Origin: Ancistrus triradiatus
Lineage: Eukaryota > Chordata > Actinopteri > Siluriformes > Loricariidae
Direction: 5' to 3'
Length of the DNA stretch: 64,000 nt
Assembly (NCBI GenBank): GCA_025084515.1
Contig: JAJAGP010000018.1
Span: 1,143,466 to 1,207,465, forward strand
A program made the translations under genes and the position numbers. Each line of letters begins with the position of its first letter. Positions within the stretch are counted from its first letter, which is position 1. Shown piece by piece: positions 1 through 13,500 of this stretch. The notes beneath the pieces are model-generated. The model was given only the letters and a program-made list of their open reading frames with translations. It did no database searches and was not told where the DNA came from.

Positions 1-59
1 CATTTTAGCAAAGAAAGGTTGCGGGTTCTGTGAACGAGCAATCATTTATGGGCGATCAG

Positions 60-360
60 CAAAACACACCCATAAGAGTTCCTACTGTTCCAGGGTATAA
101 CAGGGAGAACATCTGAGGGACCGAGGCGCTGATGCCGTGTGGCCTTCAGAAGGGTCAGATTGTGACAGAGTGGTTCAGGGAGCCACCATTATCACACATG
201 GATTGTCCACCACAGAGTCCAGACCTGAACCCCAATGAGAATCTTTGGGATGTGCTGGAGGAGACTTTGTGCAGCAAAACAAATCTCCCATTATCAATAA
301 AAGATCTTGGGAAAATATTTAAGCAACTCAGAAATAAATGTTGCCGTGATCAAAGCTAAA
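60..360 (+). mobile_element. Tc1-like transposase remnant (C-terminal DDE part)
   Basis: An open frame 132-359 contains SPDLNPNENLWDVLEETL, the block carrying the third catalytic residue of Tc1 transposases, preceded by KGQIVTEWFRE. It shares its sequence with the minus-strand remnant at 27.96-28.45 kb. The N-terminal domain and first two catalytic aspartates are missing. It lies in the rabep1 intron after exon 12. Confidence 0.75.
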
Positions 361-444
361 GGCAGTCCGATGACATATTTGTTTGGCCGGGCAGTGGACA
401 TTTCTCCGTGACCCTAGCTGCTAGCGTGTGTATGGTGAACATAC

Positions 445-3400
445 CATCTGTTCTTGGGTGTTCCTCTTGGCCTGGCTGAAGGCCTGCTGCAGAGCGCTCA
501 GCGTCGTCTCCGATTCCTGGACATTCTGCATCAGCGCCGACACCTTGGCGACAAAACAAAACACGAGTTTCAGCTCGACGCACGAGACTTGATCGAGGCC
601 ATTTTCCCGCGCGCCCGCTATCGGGGTGCTACCTTGGCACTGGTTTCCTCGTTGCATCGCTTCACGGCATCCTCCAGCACCTGCTTCTCGTTCGCGGTCC
701 TGTCCAGGTGATCGTTGGCCTGGCGGAGCATAGCCTGAAGCTTCTTTACCTACAAGCGGAACACGGAGGGAACTTGCCATCATAAAACGTAGGTACTTTC
801 AAAATGGGAAACAACCCCAGGTATGGCACACACTCGCAAGCCACACAACCACCGAGACTCGAACCCAAAGCAGATCAAAAGGAGCTTTTCATGACATTTT
901 GGCTTCAGGAAGCACACCTCAAACACATTAAACTGTTTGAATTGATGACCAACATTTCCCAGAGCATATGGCGTCAGCATGCGAGTTGAATTTGGAAACA
1001 GCTACTGGCACAAGTGTAAAAACACAAATGAAATGAAATATCGTTGTGGCTAACCAAAAGCAAGCACAGCTAAAACGAGAGAGCTGTCCTTGAACGACTG
1101 AAACGATGGCTCAGAAGAGCAGAAGATTCCTTCAAGCAGGAAATCCAACACAGTGTGTGGCAAAAGATGGCTGCGCCCAGTCAGTTGGTCTAATATTTGG
1201 TGCAAATATTTTTATTCTAGATTTATTCCTAGCCGGCGGCACAGGACACAAGGCACGAACAACCCTAGACGGGGCACCAATCCATCGTAGGACACACTTT
1301 CTGGACACTTTTTTTTAGACACACCAATTAACCCTAACACACGTCTTTGGACTGTGACTGCTCCACCTGGGATCGAACTCAGGACCTTCTCCCTTGGCCA
1401 CCACAGAGTCTAGACCTGAACCCCACTGAGAATCTTTTAACAGGGAGCTGTTGGGTTTGGCTAACCGAAAGTAAACATGACCCCAATGGGAGAGCTGTCC
1501 CTGAACAATGGCCTAGAAGATCAGAAGATTCATTCAAGCAGGAAATCCAACAAAGTGTGTGGCAAAAGATGGTCGCGCCCAGTCAGTTGGTCTAATATCT
1601 GGTGCAAATATTTTTAATCTGAGCAAAAAAAGTGTCGCAACAAAAAAAGGGCTGGAAACCAAGTACCGTATTTTTCGGACCATAAGGCGCACTTAAAATC
1701 CTTTAACTTTCTCAAAAATCAACAGTGCGCCTTAAAATGCGGTGCGTCTAATGTATGAATTAATTCTGGTTGTGCTTCCTGACAAAAAACCGATTGTAGA
1801 TGGTACACGGCCCTCATAAATCTGTCAAAATGTTTTAGCACGGCTTTGGTAGGTTACGAAGCTTACAGCCACCGTAGTGCGCATCATCGCTGAGTAATAC
1901 GATATGTGCTTCAGCATTAGGGTACGTGCATTCATTCATTCATTTGCGAAGCGGATTTCAAACTCAATGCTATCAGTCACGCAGTACAACATGGACATAG
2001 AGCAGCTGCGAGAGAATTCAACATTAACGAATCAATGGTACGGAAGTGGAGGAAGCAAGAAGACCAAACTGAGCTTCCGACGGAACTTAAGAGTTTTGTT
2101 TCATTTCATGCGCCTTATAACCCGGTGCGCTTTATGTATGAAAATATACCCATTAGCAGCCGATCGCTGATATTGCATCTTATAATCTGGTGCGCTTTAT
2201 GGACCGAAAAATACGGTATTCATTAATTCTTCCTATAATAAGAACTACAATACTACTATTATCATTACAGTTCCGATACTAACGCACAAGCTTTGCATAT
2301 CGATCCGATAGCATTGCTGAATTAATAAACCATAAACATCACCATGTGAGAGGGACTTCAGGCATTATTCATTCATTTCACGTTCTTATCCGCCTGATCC
2401 TAGCCTGTGTCGCGGGAGAGCCGGTGCCTAGCCGGCGGCACAAAACACAAGGCAGGAACAACCCTAGCTGGGGCACTAATCCATCGTATTACACACACTC
2501 TGGCCACTTTTTAGAGACACCAATTAACCCTAACATGTGTGTCTTTAGACTGTAGGAGGACACCGGAGTACCCATATCGCTCCATCTGGGATCGAACCCA
2601 GGACCTTCTCACTGTGCTAAGGCATCGGTACTAACTTAAACGCTCCTTTACTAACTTTGTAAAACGAAATATAACAAATGAACACACATAATATACATAA
2701 TGTACTGAAACTTCCATTTATTTGCCACTAAAAGACAGCATTCAAAATCAAAATGAATAAAGGAAGATCTTAATATATTAATAATATGCAAATTTAGTTT
2801 AAGATGAGATGATCCTTTACTGGGCCCACAATAAGGAAAATTCACAATTACTAACACATTATTAATCAGTAATAGTGTATGTTTGATTTTGGGGTGCTAC
2901 CGCCACCCCTTTTTTCACTTTGCCAGCAAACTTGCAGTTAGGGAACTGTTGCAAAATTAAATTAAATGGATCGGTCCAAGGGACTGGCTCCATTTTCCGA
3001 TAGTCGATGCAGCAACCTGTGTGACTATGGGGACCTAATATGGGCCCTAATTATTACAGCCATTAATCCATTTCATTTGAGGTATGCTTCATCAAGGGTG
3101 ATCCCATCACTTTGCCGGGGTAGTTCACACTGACCTGATCTCTGGTCTCTGCCTCTTGCCCCTGAATGACCTGGAGCTGTTTCTCGTAGTTGGAGCACAT
3201 GTCGCACCGGCGGCCCAACTTCCTCCCGGCGTTCTTCAACTGCACGCGGAAAACAAAAATAATCAGACAGCGGTGCGTTATTTCTATTTAAAGACCTTTA
3301 AATCGGAGCCCGTTCTAATTTCTGCGTTAAAATCAGGCTGACCAATCAGAGCTCGGTCGCCGGGCAGAACAGCTCATCAACAGCTTATAGGACAAGCAAT

Positions 3401-4479
3401 ACGCTGACTCTAAAAACACGGATATTAAAGAAAAGATCTGGTGGAATAGAACTGAAAGGCTGGAGAATGATGGAGCCAAGGTCCCACTACGTTAAAAATC
3501 GCATCCTTCTTTTACTCGGTGTGAAAAGGCCTTAAGAGCGCAACTCCTAAACTGGAACAAACACCTGAAGGCACCTCGGGGAAACCGATTTAAAGCGCCC
3601 ACCTCCTGCTGAAGCAGGTTCCACTCCGAGTCGCTGACCAGGCGGTAGCCGGCCGGGGGCTGGTAGGTGGCGTCAGGGCGCTGTGAGATGCTGGAGAGCA
3701 GCGAGGCCGTCTCCTCCTGCTCGGGCGTCATGGCCTTGATGGCCTTCTCCTGGTCCTTGGTGAGCAGGAAAGGGTGCGAGCCGATGGACGGGGCCAGCGA
3801 GGGGCTCTCCAAGGCACCGCACTCGGCCCCGACCAGCGGGCCGAACTCCGACTCGTCCAGGTTGCCGGCCGACTTGGCTTTGTGGTTGAGCCCTTGGGGT
3901 TGGAGCGCGTTCCCCAGGCTGTCCGTGGACTGGGCGCGGCGCAGACCGTCCCGGCAGGGGTCGCACGAGTCGGGCGCGTCCTCGTCCAGCGAGTGCAGGG
4001 AGCTGTGGATGCTGTGGTTCAGGTGCGACTGCCGGATGAAAGCGAGGGTTAAAGACGGGACCCGGGAGCGACCCCGAGAGGCTCTGAGCCGTTCGGATCT
4101 ACGTACCTCCTCTATGGAGAGGCCGACGAAGGAGTCCTCGGCAGCCTCCGTGTGCTCGGTTCCGTCATCCTCGCGAGCTTCCTTAGCCTGGCTCAGCCTC
4201 TCCTTCTCGTCATCCTCCTGGAAAGCAAACGCATACGTAAAGAGCAGGGAACATCAGCAACACTACACTCCTTCCAGCTCATATCTGGCAACCGCACCTG
4301 GTCCCTCCTCTTCATCTCCTCCACCTGGCGCAGCTGCTCGGACGTCAGCACGCTCTCGATGCGCTGCATGTCGCGCATGAGCAGCCGCTGCGACTCCAGG
4401 AACTGGTCGTTGGCCCGCTGCCAGGTGTGCTTCAGCTGATTGTGCTGCTGCCGCTCGAGCTCCAGCATGTGACACACTG

Positions 4480-4520
<41 letters not shown>

Positions 4521-6113
4521 CGGATCAAACTCCAACGACGGGAGCCTGATTAATAAAGAAGCAGCGAAGTGCTGCATAACGTTCAGCTTCTTTTTTTCTT
4601 TCAACATGGCAACCACTTGGAGATCCAGGAAGCAAGTGCAAAGTATTTAAAGAAATGCAAATGGGGGGAAAGCAGTGAAGCATGCGGGAGACTCAAGGGC
4701 GCATCAGCACACCACCTTCTTTCGTTTTCAGACCAATTATTATATCTGCCAGGGCTTTCAAACCACGCAGCCTTGGGTAAACACCAGATCGAGGAAATCT
4801 TAGGGATGCACCGAATATTTGGCAACCGAAATTGGTAAAACCATACATATACAGTGGGACAAAAAGTATTTAGTCAGCCACTGATTGTGCAAGTTCTCCT
4901 ACTTAAAAAGGTCATAGGTGCACTTCATCATAGGTGTACTTCAACTATGAGAGACATGGTCTTGGCCATGGTTGAGTTTGGAGTCTGACTGTTTGAGGCT
5001 GTGGACAGGTGTCTTTTATACAGATAATGAGGTCAAACAGGTGCCATTAATACAGGTAATGAGTGGAGGACAGAAGAGCTTCTTAAAGAAGTTACAGGTC
5101 TGTGAGAGCCAGAAATCTTGCTTGTTTGTGGGTGACCAAATACTTATTTTCCACTATGATTTACAATTAAATTCTTTAAAAATCCTACAATGTGATTTCC
5201 TGGATTATTTTTCTCATTTTGTCTCTGATAGTTGAAGTGTAGCTATGGTGAAAATTACAGGTCTCTCTCATCTCATCTCTCATCAAGTAGAAGAACTTAC
5301 ACAATCAGTGGCTGACTAAATACTTTTTTGCACCAATGGAGTTAATTTTTTCAATTAATTATTTTTATTTTCCTGCAACTCAATTTTATACATACGCAGG
5401 TACAAACTATTATAGAGTTAAAAAAAAAAACTTTTATGAACTTTTATCATGTGTTATGTTTTCTCAACTTTTAGTTTTAGAAACTGTTTATCTGCCTTTG
5501 TTAGAAATTAAAGCCACTTCTAACGTGCAAAAAGCAAAGTTGGTTCATTTCCTCACCCCGCCATAACAAACACGAACATTCAGTTCTTCTAGTCCCATGT
5601 TTATTCAGGCTTAATCTGGAGGAATAACCTAAAGAGAGGGATTAAACCAAAACCACTTACAAGTCTGTGCTTGATTAAACTACAAAACCCTTCGAACAAA
5701 CAAGTTCGCTATTCAGCCTTCAACCAAACGTTCCATTTTGTTCAGTTTCAGCCAAAAACTTTCAATTCGGTGCATCCCTAGTACATCTACTTAATCAGTA
5801 ACTGATCTCTTTTTATTTTTATTTTTTAAATCACCTCAAACCCCGAAACTTGACTTGGACTACGTACCTTCGTGGAGCTCTTTCCGGAGCTTCTCGGCAT
5901 CCTCCTGGAGGACAGACTTCTGGGTGTTGAGGACAGCCACGTACATCTCCAGGTCGGTCCGGCAGGACTTCTCGGCCTCAAGGACATGATTGAGCTCCTT
6001 CACCTGTCACGGGACGCCGAAACAAACAGCTCCAATTTGTGTACTGGATATATATACATATACACACACACTCACACACACAAAAACATACAAACATACA
6101 TATATACATATAT

Positions 6114-6196
<83 letters not shown>

Positions 6197-7476
6197 GGTG
6201 CTTGAAAGTTTGTGAACCCTTTAGAATTTTCCATATTTCTGCATAAATATGACCTCAAACATCATCAGATTTTCACACAAGTCCTAAAGTAGATAAAGAG
6301 GACCCAGTTAAAAATATTATACTTGGTTATTTATTTATTGAGGAAAATGATCCAATATTACATATTAGTGAGTGGCAAAAGTATGTGAACCTCTAGGATT
6401 AGCAGTTAATTTGAAGGTGAAATTAGTCAGGTGTTTTCAATCAATGGGATGACAATCAGGTGTGAGTGGGCACCCTGTTTTATTTAAAGAACAGGGATCT
6501 ATCAAAGTCTGCTCTTCACAACACACATTTGTGGAATCATGGTACGAACAAAGGAGATTTCTGAGGAGCTCAGAAAAAGAGTTGTTGATGCTCATCAGGC
6601 TGGAAACGGTTACAAAACCATCTCTAAAGAGTTTGAACTCCACCAATCCATAGATTGTGTACAAATGGAGGAAATTCAAGACCACTGTTACCCTCCCCAG
6701 GAGTGGTCGACCAACAAAGATCACTCCAAGAGCAAGACTCGTAATAGTTGGTGAGGTCACAAAGGACCACAGGGTAACTTCTAAGCAACTGAAGGCCTCT
6801 CTCACATTGGCTAATGTTAATGTTCATGAGTCCACCATCAGAAAAACACTGAACAACAATGGTGTGCATGGCAGGGCTGCAAGGAGAAAGCCACTGCTCT
6901 CCAAAAAGAACATTGCTGCTCGTCTGCAGTTTGCTAAAGATCACGTGGACAAGCCATAAGGCTATTGGAAGAATGTTTTGTGGCAGGATGACGACAAAAT
7001 ATAACTTCTTGGTTTAAAGAAAAGCGTTATGCTTGGAGAAGGAAAACACTGCATTCCAGCATAAGGACCTTATCCCATCTGTGAAAACTTGATGGTGGTA
7101 GTATCCCAGAGCTGAAGCTTTTCTGTATGGAGGAATGGGCTAAAATTCCTCCAAGCCGGTGTGCAGGACTGATCAACAGTTACAGGAAATGTTTAGCTGC
7201 AGTTATTGCTGCACAGGGGGGTCACAACAGATACTGAAAGCAAAGGTTCACATACTTTTGCCACTCACTAATATGTAATATTGGATCATTTTCCTCAATA
7301 AATAAATAACCAAGTATAATATTTTTGTCTCATTTGTTTAACTGGGTTCTCTTTATCTACTTTTAGGACTTGTGTGAAAATCTGATGATGGTTTAGGTCA
7401 TATTTATGGAGAAATATAGAAAATTCTAAAGGGTTCACACAAACTTTCAAGCACCACTGTAAATACAGATATATTT

Positions 7477-7562
<86 letters not shown>

Positions 7563-10500
7563 TCTATATATAAACTTTGTATTATTAACACACTTTCACC
7601 CAAGCACACACAGTACCTACAAATAGCAAAACCAGAGAAAGGGATCATTTTGCACAGACCTTGGCCGCCTCGAGTTCCTTAACCCGGTCCTCAGAGCTCA
7701 TCAGCTTGGCCTTCAGGGCGGAGATTTCGTGCTCCATTGGCATCACCACTGAGCGAAGCTTCTCGGCGTCCTCCTGGGCCTGGGTGGAAACATTTCAAGA
7801 GCAGGTTTCAACTGCTGTGTGCAGTGCGATCGCTCCAGGCCTTAGCTTTCAGAGAAAACCTGGTTACTGTTTAACCAAAATGAGTGCACACCCTGCAACA
7901 CTGGCTGTAGCGATCGAGTCATGTTTGCCCATGGTTTAAAACCCTCCAAAATTGCTGCTCACATTCAAATATGTATAATTTCGGCAAATGTTAGAAGTTA
8001 GAGGACCAACGCTGTCTGCTAAAGGTAGAAACAGTGCTGTGCCAAAGTCTTAGGCCACCTTTAGAAGGAGCTTGATCAGAAAAGATTTCTTTGGAAGGGC
8101 AGCAGCCAAGACATAGCGTTTCCAGAAGGGGAACAGGGTGAAAAGGCTCAGATAGACCACAGGTCACAATCGGAAAGAAGCTCAGTGGAAAAGAGGATTA
8201 CGGAGAGACGAATGCCTATTTTTGGGTCTAATTGTGTTATATATGGACATTGTGGCATTGCAAAAACAAATCTAACGGTGGCCTAATACTTTGCACAGTT
8301 CAACACAGAGGTTGGACCACGATGTGTGTTTACATAAAATTCTACCAATGCTACAAGGGACAGAAAACTCCAACGTCTTCCCAAAAAAAGACCAGCTCTT
8401 TACCAAATTTATTCAAAATCTGAAAAACGAATCCTTATCAGCCAAACGAGCCTAAATTTCCAAGTGCGTCCCACTGAGCAGACCTTCTTCATCTCGTTCT
8501 CCAGGTTCTCCTCCACCTGGCCCTCGGAGAGGCGGCGCCGCAGTTCGGCCAGCTCCCTCTCCAGACCCTCGCGGTACTGCTGCCACTGCCCCCGCTCCTG
8601 GTCCAGTCGCTGGTGGAACAGCACATCGTTCTCCCGCAACGTGTCTGAACACGCGTCCAAAAAAAAAAAAAAAAAGAAGAACACGCGTTATAATAAAGAC
8701 CTGACGCCGACTTCAGTCATTTGTCAGTGCCCTTACCTTTCATGATGGCTTGTAAGGAGGCCACTTCTTCCTGCCACTGGCGCCTGACCTGGTCGATGGC
8801 CTCCTGCTTGGTGCTCTCCGACACGGTGGCCACCTCCTTGATGTTCTCCATTTCGGCCCTGGCGTCGTCCAGCTGGGCCTGGACGAGGCTCAATTCCGTC
8901 TGGGCGCTCTCCAGGGACGCGGCCTGCCGCTTCAGCTCCTCTGGGAGAGGGCACAGCAGGACACTCGGATCGAGCGAAAAACATGGAAGCCCAATGACGT
9001 TACGTTAATGTGAAGAGATCATCTGCGTCGAACTGAAAGACTTCTTACCGACCGCACGTTCCCCGCGTTTATATACGCACACGGACAGAAATTGGGGACG
9101 CACCGAATATTCGTCAGCCAAAATTAGTCGGCCGAACACCGAAAGTGCAGCACACGTCAGCTGTGTGGAAGCAGGGTTCCACAGTGCGAGTGTTTCGCTG
9201 ACTGAAAGTTTCGAAAGTTTCACAGGTCTGTATTCTCGTCTTTGGCGTTCAACGGATAAAAGGTACAGGAGCTGGTATGAGGACTAACATGAGGCTAAAT
9301 CTAAGCCCTTCTGTATGAGATGGGAAATAAAGTGGAAATAAATCCATTGATTAAAAGTAGCAAGAGTCAAAGTATTAATATGTGAGGTTTATATTTTTTA
9401 AAAAGTACATTTACATAATTAAATACATACTTAACACCTGAGACACAGAACTGGTGCAGTGGAATGAAATCATTTTATTTTTATAGTCCTGCAATTAATT
9501 CTATCTATCTATCTATATATATATATATATATAAAATATATAGGTATAAACTATTTTTAAAAAATTAAACTATGTTAAACTATGTTAAAAAAAAAAAAAA
9601 GCAAGACAAAAATACCTTTAGGGTATCATTTTTAGTGAAAAAAGTGGCTAAATTAATTTTTGCACATAAAAAAATAAATAAATAATAAAAAAACATTCAT
9701 TATTAAGCCTTCGACCAAACGTTTTATTTTGTTCGGTTTTGGAAACAACATTTCGGGGCATCCTTAATAAGAATCGACATTTTCAGAACTGTCCAAAAGT
9801 CTTAGGCCAACACTAAATCTATCGCATTATTTCAGCGATGGTATAATGATCATATATAAATTTAGCCTCTTTATTAGAATCCAACCAGAAAATACAGGAA
9901 ATGTGTATGCAGGAATTTCAAAACAGTGCTACACTTGAGGTGAGCAAGCTCTAGCTTCAAGTTGACCCTTGTACAGCCTAATACTGATCAGGACTGGCCT
10001 TTTTGGAAGGGTAGCAGCCAAAAAAGACACTTTTTCAGAGGGGGAGCAGGGTGAAAAGCCTAATCTAAAGCTCAGAAAGATTGGAAAGAAGATCGGTCGA
10101 CTACACAAGACGACTACGGAGTGACGAATCCAACTTTGAAATGTTTGGGAAATGGTCATTATGGCATTGCTAAAACAACAATGGTGTCCTAAGACTTTTG
10201 CACAGTACTGTACAAATTGTTCGGCACTGGCTTTCAGCCGAACTACTGGGATGTTAGAGAGTCTAAACATGTGGCTGTGCAAAACCTGCCTCAATTACAC
10301 AGCTATTTGGAATTCACGCCCTGCAACATTTTGACGCTCCGAGGAACACCACCACTAACACACTCACCTTCTTTAGACAGGTAGAGCTCTTTGAACTTGG
10401 CCCTCTTCTGGTTGAACTCCATCTCCAGCTGCTGTTTGAGCTTGTGGAACTCGGCCCGCTCCTGCTCCAGAGCCTTGATGCGCTGCTGGAGAAGCTCTGC

Positions 10501-13500
10501 CACGCAAAACCAAACACCACGTGTTAACCAAAGCTGAAACCGACCCTCAACCTTGAAGCTTCTTTGGGTTAAGCTTGAAGGAGAAGAGATTTCAGAGATG
10601 ACAAAATGCCTCCTGAATGTTTGCCTGACAAATCGCGAACCCGCTGGTGCAGAACGGATAAAGACAAAACAAAAGCAGTGAGATCGTAAACAGAGGAGCC
10701 ACGTACCGACACGTTTATCACGATTTAGGACCATGGTGAGGAACAATGAAAGCTTTAATATCTTTTAGTTATCTTTTAGTTAACATCATTATCAATGTTT
10801 ATTCTTTAAAAAGAAACAACTCCAGCAATATGCAGTACTGATCAAAAGTGAAAAGGCCACCAACGAGTTCGGGTCCTTTTTGAGTCTTGTTCCCATCAAG
10901 GCTCCCTCCTTATAATGTTCAGGGAGTTTTTCCTTCCCACTGTCGCCCTGGGCTTGCTCAACTTGGGATTGGCCTTTTAATTGAGAAGATCAAATGAAAT
11001 TGTAAAGCTGCTTCGAGAAAATGCTCCATTTGAAAAAATAAATAAATAAATAAATAAATTTGATTGAATTTTAGCAACGGTATAATGACCATATACAGTG
11101 GGGTAAAAAAAGTATTTAGTCAGCCACTGATTGTGCAAGTTCTCCTACTTAGACATCATGGGTACACTTCAACTATGAGAGACAAAACGAGAGAAGAAAA
11201 ATCCAGGAAATCATATTGTAGGATTTTTAAAGAATTTAATTGTAAATTATGATGGAAAATAAGTATTTGGTCACCCACAAACAAGCAAGATTTCTGGCTC
11301 TCACAGACCTGTAACTTCTTCTTTCAGAAGCTCTTCTGTCCTCCACTTGTTACCTGTATCAATGGCACCTGTTTGACCTCGTTATCTGTATAAAAGACAC
11401 CTGTCCACAGCCGCAAACAGTCAGACTCCAAACTCAACCGTGGCCAAGAAAATTGTAGACCTTCACCAGGCTGGGAAGAGTGAATCTACAATAGGCAAGC
11501 AAGTTGGTGTGAATAAATCAACTGCTGGTCTCAATACTTTGTTACAAAGTATTGAGTTGAACTGTTGTTATTGACCAAATACTTATTTTCCACCATAATT
11601 TACAATTAAATTATTTAAAAGTCCTACAGTGTGATTTCCTGGATTTTTGTTTCTCATTTTGTCTCTCATAGTTGAAGTGTACCTATGATGAAAATCACAG
11701 ACCTCTCTCATCTTTCTAAGTAGGAGAACTTGCACAATCAGTGGCTGACTAAATACTTTTTTGCCCCACTCTATAAGTATTTCTCAGTCTCGTTGTTAAG
11801 ACCCAAACTAAAAATACAGGAAAGTTTAGATTACAGGACATTTAGATTAATTTCTATTAGAATATCTTTTCTTGTCAGTGGGGCCGGGTATTACGTACAC
11901 AAAACGCAAAGATGTAAGTATTTAGTGTGACCTTCCGGACAAAGTTAATTGCTGGCGGCTACAATTCCAAATAAGACCATCCTGATAAGACCAACTTGGC
12001 AACCCGGTGAAGCTGCCAGATGCTGCTATTTGCTCAATAAGGGGAGGTCACAATAAATACTTGCCCCTGTAGCCTATAGAAGCTGTTTTTGTGATGATTT
12101 TTAGTTTCAGTCTTTTAATACTGCATCCAAATTTCCTGTATATCCTGGCTCTATTTCAATAATTATATAGCCCAATGGTGGCCCAAGACTTTTGCACAGT
12201 ACAGTGTCTTTGTATATGAACACAGTAATATGTAATTCAGACATCTTTGCGATATCCCACGCCAGACTAATCAGCAAGGCCATTATCACGCCATGAAAAT
12301 TTAATAGCCGAACAGGCCTAAGAGCCTCCACAGCAACCCTCTGAAATATTCATGGATCAATCCTGGCTAAGAAACTTCAGCATGTCCCTGACCAGTACTA
12401 ATACTCCTGTCTGTCATCATAAAGCCTGCTCTTTGTCAACGCTACTCAATCGGGGGCTGCTTCACAAACAGATCAGACTTTGGAGCTTACTACCAAAGTG
12501 ATACCGAGTGTCTAGGTTAGGCTGACAAACAGATTTCCTCTAGCACACATAGGAAAGGTGCAAATGTAATGTACCTTATTGTCAAATACAAGGCTAGAGC
12601 CTGTCAGGAGGAACAGCTGCTGGGCTAACACTGAGCGGATTTCTCAGACTGGCTTGGAAATCAGATCAAGGAATCCGACAAAGGGTCAAGTCAAGAATTA
12701 TTTCTAAGGCACTTTTTATAGCGGAGCATTGCCTCACAGCAGTGTTACAACTTTATATCATATCCTACTTTAGAAGGCCAATCCCAAACTGAGCAAGCCT
12801 AGGGCAACAGCAGCAAGGAAAAACTCCTTAAATGATAAGGAGTATAAACAAATGACGGCTTAGAGGATATGTAAGAACAAACTATGTTATCTAATTAACA
12901 AGGTCATAGTAAAAGTTTAAATAAACAGAAACGAAATCAACATTAACAGGCAGAAGATATTTAACAATATAACTAGATCTGCATTTCCTGAAGGAACTGC
13001 AACAGTGCTGGAAATGTGGCAAACGGAAAGAACATGGAATGTGTGCTCAAACACTTTTGATCACGTATGGGGCGTGTCCGAATCTGTATCATATATAATC
13101 GTATATATAGTAGGTTTTTACAACATCTTAATCATTTTATTCTCGTACCGGCGGATTATATATATATATATATTTTTTTTTTGCCGCTAATCGTTATTTA
13201 GTAACTTTACAGGCATACCGGCTCATGTGTTCGCATAGTTAGCCATTAGCTAATAACCAAGTTTTTTGCGTCTTCGTCGTCCGCAGTAGTGTGTGGTTTT
13301 ATAACTTTTTTTACAGTCTTTTCCCACTTTCTTCTGAGACTTTAGTTTTTTATAAGTGGACGTTTTTGTGTTGACTTAACTTGTATTAACGCTTTAATCA
13401 AGCATTGCATTGGACCATCGACTGCAGCTGAACCATATCTTCACTCGGCACCCCACAACACCACCCGAAGCTAAGTATCTTTAATTCATTAATTGTACTA

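Noticed and set aside
3667..4380. 237-codon plus-strand open frame opposite rabep1 exons 8-9
   Set aside because: It is the antisense shadow of GC-rich coding exons; the minus strand gives a clear rabaptin-5 match with correct splice sites.
6007..6258. Open frames made of Cys-Val or His-Thr repeats over the CA tracts
   Set aside because: They are translations of dinucleotide microsatellites, with no independent coding evidence.
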